Below, piece by piece: positions 26,690-35,641 of a stretch of DNA of 48,702 nt. The translations under genes were made by a program, and so were the position numbers. The notes under the pieces were generated by a model that ran no database searches, had not been told where the DNA came from, and saw nothing but the letters and a program-made list of their open reading frames with translations. This DNA comes from Pseudomonadota bacterium (GTDB taxonomy: Bacteria > Bdellovibrionota_C > UBA2361 > SZUA-149), in NCBI GenBank assembly GCA_029555385.1, contig JAKPSH010000295.1, forward strand, positions 1 to 48,702. Reading direction: 5' to 3'. Each line of letters begins with the position of its first letter. Within the stretch, counting starts at the first letter, position 1.

Positions 26690-27844
26690 CTACAAAATTA
26701 CGCGTGTGCGATCCGCAGATGCGTTTGTTTTATGATGACCGGCGGCGACCGAGGCTTTTAAACGCTGAGGCATCGGTGTGGTTTTAGCCCGCTCGGGACT
26801 GAAGTCAGCCGTGATTTCAATACGCTCGCCGCAAATAATACTGGCTGCGTCAAGCGCTGCCGCAAATGACGTCGACATGCCGAATCCGCCGAAGGCGGCA
26901 AACCAGAAAAGCCCGGAGACGTCGCGGTCTTCCCCGAACATCGGCAGCATGTCATCGGTGTAAGTACGGAAGCAGTGCCACGACTGACCGAGCGAAAGCT
27001 TTTCGGCAACATCCGGCAATGCTCTGAGCAGTGTTACCGCAAGCTGATCGGCTGTCTCGGCCGGCGGTGTAAATTTATTGGGATCTTCGACCGGTACTTT
27101 GTCGCAAATTGAAACCAGGCGCGAGTCGTTCTCCCACAAACGCAAGTACCATCCGCCTGCTTCATCCCAGAAAAATCCACAGTTGGCGGCGGGCATGAAG
27201 TTTTCTTCCCATCCATGAATGACAAAAAGATGACGTGCGTACGGTTTCGCATTAACACAAAGCCAAGGATAGTGCGGCTGCACAAAACTGTTCAGCCATG
27301 CACCGGCAGCGTTGACCAGCCAAGGTGCATAAAACATGCGGCCATCAGCAGTCTGCACTTCCCAGTACCCGCTGCAGCGCTGTACAGATGAAACTGCTGT
27401 GTTGAAAAAACCAGTTACGAAATTCTTGTTTGTCATCCGGTAAAGCGCGTTAACGTAGCCGCCGGAGTCAAGAAGTCCGTCATCTGGGGTGTAGACCGCC
27501 GGAATTTCCCTCATCTCTGCTTCGCTGCGCTGGATGTAATTTGCTTCTGAAAAGAGTTCTGTATGATGAAAAGGTGCAGTGCGGCCTGCAATAATAGAGC
27601 CCGTTTTTCTAAAATATTTGCTGCGTATTTCGTCAGGCCATAACGCAACTGAGCGCTTTGTCCACTCAGTAAGCTGTGGATGACGGTAAAGGTGGCGAAT
27701 CATACCGGCGTTGTTGCCGGAAGAATGGACCGCTGGAGTCGTCTCACGTTCGAGCAAGATAACACGGGTCCCTTGGTTGCCGAGATGGAACGCCAGAGAT
27801 ACTCCCAAAACTCCGGCTCCGATGATAATGACATCCGATTCCAT
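26690..27844 (-). CDS. FAD-dependent oxidoreductase, D-amino acid oxidase/glycine oxidase-like
   Basis: A 384-residue soluble flavoprotein of the DAO family. The dinucleotide-binding GAGVLGVSLAFHLG lies at residues 9-22, followed by LLERE, the HSSGNNAGMIRH FAD-contact segment, VNAAGAW in the middle and a FAAFGGFGMSTSFAAALDAA C-terminal FAD loop. The family oxidises amines or amino acids; the substrate cannot be read from the sequence. AAGG is 8 nt before the ATG. It stands alone, 150 bp from the dsbD start. Confidence 0.87.
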   Translation of the reverse strand: MESDVIIIGAGVLGVSLAFHLGNQGTRVILLERETTPAVHSSGNNAGMIRHLYRHPQLTEWTKRSVALWPDEIRSKYFRKTGSIIAGRTAPFHHTELFSEANYIQRSEAEMREIPAVYTPDDGLLDSGGYVNALYRMTNKNFVTGFFNTAVSSVQRCSGYWEVQTADGRMFYAPWLVNAAGAWLNSFVQPHYPWLCVNAKPYARHLFVIHGWEENFMPAANCGFFWDEAGGWYLRLWENDSRLVSICDKVPVEDPNKFTPPAETADQLAVTLLRALPDVAEKLSLGQSWHCFRTYTDDMLPMFGEDRDVSGLFWFAAFGGFGMSTSFAAALDAASIICGERIEITADFSPERAKTTPMPQRLKASVAAGHHKTNASADRTRVIL

Positions 27845-28073
27845 AACCGGCCCTTATACCAGTTATTGGGGATAATGTCACACTTTTGGAGATGAATATT
27901 CTTGATTCTGCGGCGTAATATGGCCTAGACATGGCCGCCCGAATTTCTGTAATGGATTCAAGCAATCGCACTTGCGCGAAAGACAGTAGTTTGTGTTTTT
28001 GGGCCTTACGGGATTGGCCGCGGCGGCCCTTTCTTCAACGCTTAATTATGTGCTAACGAATAAACCTCGTTTT
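27845..28073. other. Intergenic region before tRNA-Thr
   Basis: No gene is supported. It should hold the promoters of the FAD oxidoreductase (minus) and of the tRNA (plus). A 13-base inverted repeat with central G (ggccgcggcggcc) lies near 28017-28029. Confidence 0.3.
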
Positions 28074-28146
28074 GCCACCCTAGCTCAGTTGGTAGAGCAA
28101 GCGATTCGTAATCGCTAGGTCGGGGGTTCAAGTCCCCCGGGTGGCT
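28074..28146 (+). tRNA. tRNA-Thr (anticodon CGT)
   Basis: The 73-nt cloverleaf is complete. The acceptor stem is gccaccc with gggtggc, the D stem gctc with gagc, and the anticodon stem agcga with tcgct around ttcgtaa (anticodon CGT, reading ACG). The T stem is ggggg with ccccc around ttcaagt. The discriminator base is T; CCA is not encoded. Confidence 0.97.
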
Positions 28147-28179
28147 TTGCGGTTTTGCCGTTATGAAATAACCGCTGGT

Positions 28180-28251
28180 GAGATAACCCCTGCCAGGTGC
28201 GGCTTCTGATGCGGACAGGCCGGCAGTCATTGGCGAACTGAGGGTTATCTC
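28180..28251. repeat. Inverted repeat just after tRNA-Thr
   Basis: Positions 28180-28189 (gagataaccc) and 28242-28251 (gggttatctc) are perfect 10-bp inverted copies 52 bp apart, between the tRNA and the next gene. It could form a hairpin or be a remnant of an insertion; function unknown. Confidence 0.4.
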
Positions 28252-28286
28252 GATGCGGCTCGAGAATTGGCCGTCAAGGAAGACAG

Positions 28287-28544
28287 ATGGGAAAAACAGA
28301 GCCAAGGAATTTTACTGTTGAACAACTCGTTGCGCTTCTTGAAGAAGCTCATGGCCGGTTTGATGTATATTTGCACCGAGCGTCCAAGTGGGTCACTTGG
28401 GTTTCAGCAATATCGGGTGATCCAAAATTAACCAAGGTTGACCCGGACAGCGCCGAACAACTTACGCTCACCTATTCCGGTTTGGTAAGTCAGACGGAAA
28501 CAGTTAAATACGAACCAGAAATGCAGTTCTACCTGAAGAAATAG
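28287..28544 (+). CDS. Small hypothetical protein, 85 aa
   Basis: No family is recognised. The protein is soluble-looking with an amphipathic N-terminal helix (VEQLVALLEEAHGRFDVYLHR) and a beta-rich C-terminal half. AAGGA 6 nt before the ATG supports the start. It ends 6 bp before the next gene and begins the plus-strand run that leads into the CYTH and CHAD genes. Confidence 0.65.
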   Translation: MGKTEPRNFTVEQLVALLEEAHGRFDVYLHRASKWVTWVSAISGDPKLTKVDPDSAEQLTLTYSGLVSQTETVKYEPEMQFYLKK

Positions 28545-28550
28545 CGGCTA

Positions 28551-29066
28551 TTGCGTTTATTGCGTGAAAAAAAACGGTTGCTGCTTTCCGTCGCTGTGCT
28601 GGCGGCTGGAATTCTTGTTCTTCGCCAATGCCTGTCCAGTGAGAAAGAAAAACTGCTTGCTTACCTGCAAGACGCGATAACGTCCGCCCAAGTGCTGAGG
28701 AGAGAGACACCTTTTGAGCAAGCGGCTATTGCAAGAAACCTCGCTTCGTATTTTGCCGCCGATGCCGTGTTTGAATTTGAAAGTGCGGGTTATGAGAATG
28801 TGCGCATACGCAGAACTCAAGATTTGCAGCAAAAAATACGGCAAGGCCGGGCTGCGTTGAAATCTCTCGAGATCTCCCTGGACCACCCCATAATTTCAAT
28901 TAACGGAGCGGACGCGCAAATCGAGTTCTCGGGCAGTGCACTTGGCGTTCTGCATGAAGCGCAAGGGCAATTTTTCGAAAAGCGGCGGCTGCGGGTGTCA
29001 CTGCATAAGAAAGAAGGCCGCTGGTTAGTCTTTCGAGTGGTGCATGTGAAAAATGAACGTGAATAG
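28551..29066 (+). CDS. Membrane-anchored protein with a possible NTF2/SnoaL-like domain
   Basis: The 171-residue protein has an N-terminal membrane anchor (LLLSVAVLAAGILVL, residues 10-24) and a periplasmic-looking alpha+beta domain. The helix-rich start, YFAADAVFEFES, ADAQIEFSG and the final GRWLVFRVVHVKNE are arranged like NTF2/SnoaL-type folds; this is a layout resemblance, not a recognised family. TTG 28551 or TTG 28560 could start it; neither has a strong ribosome binding site. It is part of the run with the CYTH and CHAD genes. Confidence 0.65.
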   Translation: MRLLREKKRLLLSVAVLAAGILVLRQCLSSEKEKLLAYLQDAITSAQVLRRETPFEQAAIARNLASYFAADAVFEFESAGYENVRIRRTQDLQQKIRQGRAALKSLEISLDHPIISINGADAQIEFSGSALGVLHEAQGQFFEKRRLRVSLHKKEGRWLVFRVVHVKNERE

Positions 29067-29120
29067 TGCCGTTTCCGCCCGATTCTTGCGCCGGGTCAAA
29101 AAATACGAAGGAGCGTTGTT

Positions 29121-29588
29121 ATGGTGCTGGAAATAGAGAGAAAATTCTTGGTGCATCGGCTGCCGGATGATCTTACATGCCATGAAAACCTAGAGCTTCA
29201 GCAAGGATATCTCTCATCCAGCGAAAACGGCAGCGAAGTCCGGCTGCGTTCTGAAAATACGCGGCGGTTTTTGACCGTGAAAACCGGCAGCGGCGTGGCG
29301 CGCAGTATTTATGAAACTGAATTGACGGCGGTTCAGTTTGACGCGCTCTGGCCCGCAACATCGGAACGGCGGATCCGAAAAACGCGTTATATTCTTTCCT
29401 GGAAAGCACATGTTGTCGAGCTCGATGTTTTTCATGATCGGCTCGAAGGTCTTGCCGTGGCCGAAGTGGAGTTTGACAGCATTGAAGACAGCCGGGCATT
29501 TGTGCCGCCGGAATGGTTTGGAAGAGAAGTGACTGACCAGGAAGAATTCAAAAACCGTAATTTGGCAATCTTTGGATGGCCAGCGTAG
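29121..29588 (+). CDS. CYTH-domain protein (triphosphate tunnel metalloenzyme family)
   Basis: CYTH proteins fold into a beta tunnel that binds triphosphate with divalent metal; members hydrolyse inorganic triphosphate or thiamine triphosphate, or act as adenylate cyclases. The 155 residues open with EIERKFLV, the family's ExExK motif, followed by basic strands (EVRLRSENTRRFLTVKTG) and the acidic VELDVFHDRLEGLAVAEVEF region. GGAG lies 8 nt before the ATG. A CHAD-domain gene follows after 48 bp. These two domains are often fused or adjacent, which favours a polyphosphate or triphosphate substrate. Confidence 0.9.
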   Translation: MVLEIERKFLVHRLPDDLTCHENLELQQGYLSSSENGSEVRLRSENTRRFLTVKTGSGVARSIYETELTAVQFDALWPATSERRIRKTRYILSWKAHVVELDVFHDRLEGLAVAEVEFDSIEDSRAFVPPEWFGREVTDQEEFKNRNLAIFGWPA

Positions 29589-29636
29589 CGTTAAGGACAA
29601 AGCAAGATAGTCAACCGGCCGGTTACGGCATAAAGT

Positions 29637-30611
29637 ATGAAGCAGCTAATCTTACATGAGCCTGCCGCAGCCGTTGTTAAGCGTATCGCCGGTCTTTATG
29701 CCGCACAAACCCGTGGTGCTTTGCGCAGGCTCCTTGCCGGCAAAGACGATGAAGCTCTGCATGACTTTCGTGTCGGCATCAGGCGCTTGCGCAGCACCCT
29801 GCGGGCTTACCGCGATTACTTGATTATGCCCCGAAGCGAAAGAGAAGCGCTTGCGGAATTAAAGGCGATTGCCCGGGCGACAAACGGTGCACGAGACGGC
29901 GAAATAACATTGATTTGGCTGAAAACAAATAAGAGTGCACTGAAGCCAAGGGATTACACGCTCCTGATGCAGGCTCTTGCCCAAAAGAAGAAGAGTGATT
30001 CGCGCGAAGTTTATGCAGCGCTTAAGAAACGAGCGCGAGCAGTGCATGAAGTCATCGGCGTTTTTGCTAAGAACTCACTGAAAACGCGCACACAAAGCCC
30101 GTTCGGTGCTATTTTTGCGCACCGCTGCCAAATACAGCTTTGCCGGTTGAAACAAGCATTGGCGGATATTCCTGCGGCAGATTATCGTGAGGCGGCTCAT
30201 GCCGCACGGATTGCCGCAAAGCGTCTGCGCTACTTGATTGAACCGCTGGAAAAGGAAAGTGTTGAGGCGAAGTCCGCAGCTAAAATGCTTCGCGAGCTCC
30301 AAGACTTGCTGGGATTAATCAACGATTCATTTGTCATTGAGGATGCGCTTCGGGATTTGGTTGTGCAGACCGGCATCAAGCAAGCGCAGCTTTTTTTTCG
30401 GTCATCCTTGCCGGGCGCGCGGCAGAAAAAAACTCTGGACCGGCAGGCCTGCGTGTTGCTTGGCGCTGCCGCACACGCTGCCGCTTTGTTGAGAAAAGAG
30501 CGGAAACTGCTCGTTTCTACTTTGCGCAGACGGCGCCGGAGCGGATACTACGGCAAGCTGCGGATGCTCAAATTAAGCTGCCTGGCAATGAAGGGGCAGG
30601 GCCGGAATTGA
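29637..30611 (+). CDS. CHAD-domain protein
   Basis: CHAD domains are helical, strongly basic, and bind polyphosphate. The 324 residues contain both halves of the domain with the conserved His motifs: DEALHDFRVGIRRLRSTLRAYR near residue 40 and AAHAARIAAKRLRYLIEPL near 185, within a very Arg/Lys-rich sequence. The start is weakly supported. The last 39 bp overlap the 3' end of the convergent ppx gene. With CYTH upstream and Ppx, SixA and PPK1 downstream, a polyphosphate role is likely. Confidence 0.92.
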   Translation: MKQLILHEPAAAVVKRIAGLYAAQTRGALRRLLAGKDDEALHDFRVGIRRLRSTLRAYRDYLIMPRSEREALAELKAIARATNGARDGEITLIWLKTNKSALKPRDYTLLMQALAQKKKSDSREVYAALKKRARAVHEVIGVFAKNSLKTRTQSPFGAIFAHRCQIQLCRLKQALADIPAADYREAAHAARIAAKRLRYLIEPLEKESVEAKSAAKMLRELQDLLGLINDSFVIEDALRDLVVQTGIKQAQLFFRSSLPGARQKKTLDRQACVLLGAAAHAAALLRKERKLLVSTLRRRRRSGYYGKLRMLKLSCLAMKGQGRN

Positions 30612-31559
30612 TCGCCTGCGTTCTTCTGTCGCCTTTTGCAGTTGCCGGCAGAGAATTTCTTGATTAAGCAGCCCCTGGGTCAGCGAATATCGCGTCAATG
30701 CAATGCGCTTAGCGCCAAGGGCTTCGATTATTTCTTCGAGCAGTATGGCTGCTCCGAGAATTGTTTCTGCGCGCCACGCCGGGATACGGCGGTGGTGACG
30801 CGGCCTGAACGTGGATGAGCAGGAAAGAGTCTTTACAAGCTTCCGCAGAGCCTTGACTTTGTAAATTTTGGGATTTTTCTTTTTCTTACAAAGCGACATT
30901 ACCGCTTTAATCGTGCCGCTTGAGCCGATAACCTTCGGGACAACCGGCCAGCATTCTTTGCTGATTACAGTCAGCAGCCTCGCGCGAATTGCCGTGCGCA
31001 GTTGGGCTATCTCTTTTCGCTGGTCTTTTCGCTGGTATGGCTTGGCACTGAGCGCAAGCTCCTGCGCAATGCGTGATGCGCCGAGCGGAAAGCTCGCCGA
31101 ATGCAGCACCCGGTGATGCTGGCAGATGCTGATCTCCGCGCTTCCGCCGCCGACATCGACCAAGGCGACCAAACCATCTACTTCGTTCTCATGTATTGTG
31201 ATGCCGTTTGCGATAATTCGCGCCTCTTCCAGGCCGGAAATGATGCGTAAATTGATGCCTGTCCGGTCCTTCACCGCACGGGTTAGCTGTGCCGCGTTGG
31301 CGGACTCGCGAAGAGCGCTTGTAGCTACCGCGATAATTCTTCGGGCTCCAAGCTGAAAAGAAAGGCGCCGGAAGCTGCTGAAGGTGCGAACGATAAGCTC
31401 AAAGTTTTCAGTTCTAAGCTTTCCAGTCGAAAAAACATCGCGGCCGAGGCAGAGAACTTGCTTGCTGCGGTAGATAAGCCGACTGTGACCATCGCTTTTA
31501 ATACGATAGACGCTGAACCGCACGGAGTTGGTGCCAAGATCGATGATGCCGATGCGCAT
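30573..31559 (-). CDS. ppx: Exopolyphosphatase / guanosine pentaphosphatase (Ppx/GppA family)
   Basis: Enzymes of this actin-like fold release phosphate from polyphosphate or hydrolyse pppGpp. The 328-residue protein has DLGTNSVRFSVYRI (phosphate-binding loop 1), SALRESANA, SGLEEARIIANG, and VDVGGGSAEIS (loop 2). The length matches the two-domain short form without the C-terminal HD-like domain, so sequence alone cannot separate Ppx from GppA. It is last in a minus-strand run ppk-sixA-ppx. A small hairpin (31644-31651 with 31667-31674) sits at the sixA stop just upstream. Confidence 0.9.
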   Translation of the reverse strand: MRIGIIDLGTNSVRFSVYRIKSDGHSRLIYRSKQVLCLGRDVFSTGKLRTENFELIVRTFSSFRRLSFQLGARRIIAVATSALRESANAAQLTRAVKDRTGINLRIISGLEEARIIANGITIHENEVDGLVALVDVGGGSAEISICQHHRVLHSASFPLGASRIAQELALSAKPYQRKDQRKEIAQLRTAIRARLLTVISKECWPVVPKVIGSSGTIKAVMSLCKKKKNPKIYKVKALRKLVKTLSCSSTFRPRHHRRIPAWRAETILGAAILLEEIIEALGAKRIALTRYSLTQGLLNQEILCRQLQKATEERRRSIPALPLHCQAA

Positions 31560-31664
31560 GGGCGAATGGTACGTGAGCCGAATGGATCGCGCAATACGTT
31601 TTGTGTCTGTTCAAAGCTGCCTTGCGAAAAGCTAATCAACAGCGGGAGAATCGGCCTTCAATAA

Positions 31665-32171
31665 TTATTCTCCCAAAGATCGAAGAGTCGCCGGCGCAGC
31701 AAACCAGCAGAGCCTGCCGCGTCCTTTTTCCGGCAGCCCGGTAAACTCGACTAGGCAGGCGGCGCCCTTTTTGAAGCGCAGCAAGGCATCACACCCGCCG
31801 CTGATCAATAAGCCAAGAAATAGGCCCAGGTTAGGTTCATGCCCCACGAGGGCAATAACGTTGCCCGGCTGTTGCGCCAAAACAACTTCCAACATTTGCA
31901 GTGGACTGGTTCCTGGCGACAGGAGTCTGCTTTCATCAAGGTGTGCTTTAGGAAACTCGTTGTGCAGAATTTCTGCCGTCTGCCTGGCTCTAAGCAAAGG
32001 GCTGGAAATGATCAGCTCAATGTTTGGCGCGAGTTTCGCCACCCCACGGAACGCCTGGCGCATTTTTTTACGCCCGGCATTGGTTAACGGCCGCAGCTCG
32101 TCATTTTTTCCCCGCGCCTGCCATTCTTGTGCATCCTGCGCTGCACCATGCCGGATAAGAATCAGCTTCAT
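31665..32171 (-). CDS. sixA: SixA-type phosphohistidine phosphatase
   Basis: A 168-residue histidine phosphatase superfamily protein. It opens with LILIRHGAAQD (the RHG motif with catalytic His) and has VGHEPNLGLFLGLLISGG (second His) near residue 112. The SixA subgroup removes phosphate from phosphohistidine, for example on signalling or PTS proteins. Lying 36 bp after PPK1, which forms a phosphohistidine intermediate, and before Ppx, it could act within the polyphosphate system; that is inference. Confidence 0.88.
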   Translation of the reverse strand: MKLILIRHGAAQDAQEWQARGKNDELRPLTNAGRKKMRQAFRGVAKLAPNIELIISSPLLRARQTAEILHNEFPKAHLDESRLLSPGTSPLQMLEVVLAQQPGNVIALVGHEPNLGLFLGLLISGGCDALLRFKKGAACLVEFTGLPEKGRGRLCWFAAPATLRSLGE

Positions 32172-32207
32172 TCAGTATCCCTCATTCTTGCTACGGAGCC
32201 CATTTTG

Positions 32208-34361
32208 TTAATCTTCAGGGGGCTTTGCTTTGCGCCGCTGACCGGAGCGCGTATTCTTTTTTGTTTTCTGCATCAAAAACTCATGAGTGCCCAGAGACAA
32301 GTTGCCTCCGCATCTGCGGCGATACGAACCGTCAGACTGCATATCCCAGGCTTGCGTTTCATCGTGGCGGATAATATCGAGAATTTCCCAGCACTTCTCG
32401 CGAAGCAGCGTTGTTTTAATCGGAGCGGCTATCTCCACCCGGTGGTCCAAATTGCGCTTCATCCAATCCGCCGAGCCCAGATAGAACTCACCGTCCAGTG
32501 GGGAATCCGCGCCGTTTCTGAAGTAAAAAATCCGTGAATGCTCCAGCAAGCGTCCGACAACGGAGGTAACACGGATGTTGTCGCTCAGGCCCGGCTGTTG
32601 AGCGCGAAGGCAGCAAAGCCCGCGGACAATAAGCTCCACCGGCACACCTTTTTCAGATGCACGGTAAAGCGCCTCGCAAATGCCCTCATCGGACAGGCTG
32701 TTGACTTTAGCGACAATATGCGCCGGCCGGCCTGCTTGCTGATGTTCAATTTCACGTTTTATCATTTTGTAAAAACGCTCGCGCATATTGATCGGCGCAA
32801 CCAGCAGCGTCTGATAGTCAGTTTTGGCCGAGCGCCCGGTGAGATAGTTAAAGAAATGCGCAAGCTCTTCCGTGTAATCGGAGGAAGCCGTAAACAGCCC
32901 CAAGTCTGTGTAGAGTCGGGCGGTTGTTGCATGGTAATTGCCCGTGCCGATGTGGCAATATGTGCGGATTCCATCCGGTTCTTCCCGGACGACGAGAATG
33001 GTTTTGGCATGAGTCTTAAGCTCCATCACGCCGAAGACAACATGGATTCCGGCATCTTCCATGGTTTGCGCCCAGCGGATATTACGTTCTTCGTCGAAAT
33101 GCGCTTGGAGTTCAATCAGACATACTACCTGCTTGCCGTTTTCTGCCGCAAGAATCAAAAGGGGAATTAACGGATCCTCGTCGCCGATGCGATACATCGT
33201 CATCTTGATTGCACGAACCCGCGGATCGACCGATGCTTCATGAACCAGGCGCGCCACGGTTGCGGAAAAACTCTCGTACGGATGATGCACCAGAATATCG
33301 TGATCACGAACTAGACTGAACATATCAAGATCCGCTGTCATGCTCGGTGGGACCTGGGGCACCCACGGCTGATAGCGCAAATGCGGTAAGTCAATATTGG
33401 CGATCACATTGTAGTTTGTGCAGTCTATTTCCCCGCCAACTTCATAAATATCACTGTCCGCAAGCCCCATTTCCTCACGCAGGAAATTAAGCATCCAGGC
33501 ATCTGCACCTGGTGCAATCTCTAAACGTACCGCCTGGGAAAAACGCCGGCGTCTCAGACCTTCTTCAATCATTTCCAGCAGATCGTCGGCTTCTTGGTCG
33601 GCGAAATCCATTTCGGCGCTCCGCGTAACGCGAAAAGGCATGGCCGCCATGATTTCGATGCCGGGAAACAAGTCAGCAAGGTGCTGCATGACAATTTCAC
33701 GAAAACTTACGAATTTTTTCTCGTTGGTGCCGGCCGGTGCTGATACGCTGAACCACTGCGCAACAGGGAGGGAAGTTTTCACGCGGGCAAAAAGCTTTTC
33801 CTCGCGTCCCGGATGACGAACAGTCGCGGCAAGAGACTGTGAAAGATTGGAAATAAACGGAAACGGGTGACCAGGGTCAACGGCAAGCGGAGTAAGCATG
33901 GGAAAGATGCTTTTCCTAAAATAATCGGCGGCAAGCTGCTTTTCAGAAGCGGTAAGCTCGCTCCAACTAAGCAGCAGGATACCTTCGGCAGCAAGACCTG
34001 GTTTGAGCAGATACTCAAAAACATCAGCTCTCTTGTTAAGCAAGCGTATAACTTCCGTGCGAATCGCGGCGAGCTGTTCCTGCGCGCTTCGCCCGTCGAT
34101 CGAGTGCGAGACAATGCCGGCAGCGACCTGCTGCTTGAGGCCGCCGACGCGTTTCATGAAAAACTCATCGAGGTTCGACGAAAAAATGGAGAGGAACCGG
34201 AGCCGTTCAAGGAGAGGCACTGATGAATCAGCGGCAATGGAGAGCACGCGTTCATTAAACTGCAGCCAACTGAGCTCCCTGTTCAGGAAGCGTTCATTTC
34301 TTGCGCCTGCTTGCGGATAAGCGACAAGCGCATAATCAGCTTTTGCTGCACGATCAAGCAT
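32208..34361 (-). CDS. ppk: Polyphosphate kinase 1
   Basis: Reversibly polymerises the ATP gamma-phosphate into polyphosphate, associated with the inner membrane. The 717 residues match PPK1: the N-terminal helical domain starts NRELSWLQFNERVL, the head domain follows, then VMELKTHAKTILVV (autophosphorylated His), HIGTGNYHATTARLYTDLGLFT, LVAPINMRERF and MKRNLDHRVEI (second catalytic His). Two further PPK1 blocks, LVRDHDILVHHPYESF and ALYRASEKGVPVELIVRGLC, are intact. It heads the minus-strand run ppk-sixA-ppx and faces away from htpX across 365 bp. Confidence 0.97.
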   Translation of the reverse strand: MLDRAAKADYALVAYPQAGARNERFLNRELSWLQFNERVLSIAADSSVPLLERLRFLSIFSSNLDEFFMKRVGGLKQQVAAGIVSHSIDGRSAQEQLAAIRTEVIRLLNKRADVFEYLLKPGLAAEGILLLSWSELTASEKQLAADYFRKSIFPMLTPLAVDPGHPFPFISNLSQSLAATVRHPGREEKLFARVKTSLPVAQWFSVSAPAGTNEKKFVSFREIVMQHLADLFPGIEIMAAMPFRVTRSAEMDFADQEADDLLEMIEEGLRRRRFSQAVRLEIAPGADAWMLNFLREEMGLADSDIYEVGGEIDCTNYNVIANIDLPHLRYQPWVPQVPPSMTADLDMFSLVRDHDILVHHPYESFSATVARLVHEASVDPRVRAIKMTMYRIGDEDPLIPLLILAAENGKQVVCLIELQAHFDEERNIRWAQTMEDAGIHVVFGVMELKTHAKTILVVREEPDGIRTYCHIGTGNYHATTARLYTDLGLFTASSDYTEELAHFFNYLTGRSAKTDYQTLLVAPINMRERFYKMIKREIEHQQAGRPAHIVAKVNSLSDEGICEALYRASEKGVPVELIVRGLCCLRAQQPGLSDNIRVTSVVGRLLEHSRIFYFRNGADSPLDGEFYLGSADWMKRNLDHRVEIAAPIKTTLLREKCWEILDIIRHDETQAWDMQSDGSYRRRCGGNLSLGTHEFLMQKTKKNTRSGQRRKAKPPED

Positions 34362-34726
34362 ATTAATTACTTATCTGGAATCGCTGTTGGTGTTATCCTC
34401 GTTAACGAGAGAAATAATCGGCAAATAGAGCGTGCAGAATGAGCGGGGAATCAGCACTGCCTAAAAGGCTACCTGAAAGTGAGCAACGGCTCAAACAGGC
34501 CCAATCAACATAGAGAGAACCGCCTGTCCGTCTAAACAAAAGCAGTTGTATTTTATGGCTTTTGCTGTCGGAAATAACCCGGGGTATATTTTTTTTAGCT
34601 GTCGAATGTTTTTGACGTTGTATTATGCCAGGAAGACACATGCTGGCTGGCCGAGATTGATATACGCACGGCCAAGTCGGAATTGATTGTGATTGATTTT
34701 GAATACTTACGGCTGAGGAGAACGCC
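34362..34726. other. Divergent intergenic region between ppk and htpX (365 bp)
   Basis: No gene of convincing length is seen. A 12-base perfect palindrome, ctcgttaacgag, lies at 34398-34409, 37 bp from the ppk start, and could be an operator. A 24-codon frame starts at 34439 without a clear ribosome binding site. A run of eight T near 34593 follows weak stems. Confidence 0.4.
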
Positions 34727-35620
34727 ATGATTGGAAGAGTGTTTTTGTTTATCGCGACAAATATTTTGGTCATGGTCACAATTTCGATTGCCGCTTCTGT
34801 TTTAGGCGTGAATCGTTATCTTAGCGCGGAAGGAATAAATTATCAGTCGCTGCTAATTCTTTGTGTGCTTTGGGGATTCGGCGGCTCCTTCATTTCACTG
34901 GCCATGTCGCGTTTTGCGGCAAAGATGGCTTTGGGCGTCAAAGTGATCGATCCCAACAGCCAGCATCAGCTGCAGTGGCTGGTCATGATGGTGCATGACT
35001 TGGCCAAGAAAGCCGGACTCCCGGCGATGCCGGAAGTGGGCGTTTACGAGAGCGATGACGTAAATGCTTTTGCCACAGGACCGACTAAGAGCAGATCGCT
35101 GGTTGCTTTTTCCAGCGGCATCATTCGCTCAATGAGCCGCGAAGAGCTGGAAGGTGTGGCTGCTCACGAAGTCGCGCATATTCAAAACGGCGACATGGTG
35201 ACAATGGTCCTGATTCAAGGAGTAATCAACGTCTTTGTGATGTTCTTTGCCCGCATCGCGGCGTTTGTGGCGAGCCGCTCGGTGGATGAGAAATGGAGCG
35301 GTGTTGTGCATATCCTGACGTTGATTGTCTGCCAGATTCTTTTTGGTCTGCTGGGTGCGGTTGTTGTGGCATGGTTCTCCCGCCGCCGCGAATTCCGCGC
35401 AGATGCTGGGAGCGCGCGCATGAGCGGCCGCCAGCCGATGGTTGCGGCGCTTGAACGTTTGCTTGATTTCCAGCGCCGTGGTGCGGAAGCAGCAGCGATG
35501 CCGGCGTCAATGGCCGCGCTGGGTATTTCCGGAAAACGCTCGGGATTTATGGCGCTGTTTTCGACGCATCCGCCGCTTGAAGAGCGGATAGCGGCGCTCA
35601 AGAATTTCGCGGTTAATTAA
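34727..35620 (+). CDS. htpX: Inner-membrane zinc metalloprotease HtpX
   Basis: An M48-family protease that degrades misfolded membrane proteins during envelope or heat stress. The 297 residues have two N-terminal membrane segments (about 5-30 and 36-60), AAHEVAHIQNGD (HExxH zinc site, near residue 145), two more membrane segments, and EFRADAGSARMSG, which carries the third zinc ligand Glu. GAGGAG precedes the ATG. It is a single-gene unit. Confidence 0.96.
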   Translation: MIGRVFLFIATNILVMVTISIAASVLGVNRYLSAEGINYQSLLILCVLWGFGGSFISLAMSRFAAKMALGVKVIDPNSQHQLQWLVMMVHDLAKKAGLPAMPEVGVYESDDVNAFATGPTKSRSLVAFSSGIIRSMSREELEGVAAHEVAHIQNGDMVTMVLIQGVINVFVMFFARIAAFVASRSVDEKWSGVVHILTLIVCQILFGLLGAVVVAWFSRRREFRADAGSARMSGRQPMVAALERLLDFQRRGAEAAAMPASMAALGISGKRSGFMALFSTHPPLEERIAALKNFAVN

Positions 35621-35641
35621 CGCGGAGGATGAAAAAGAAGG

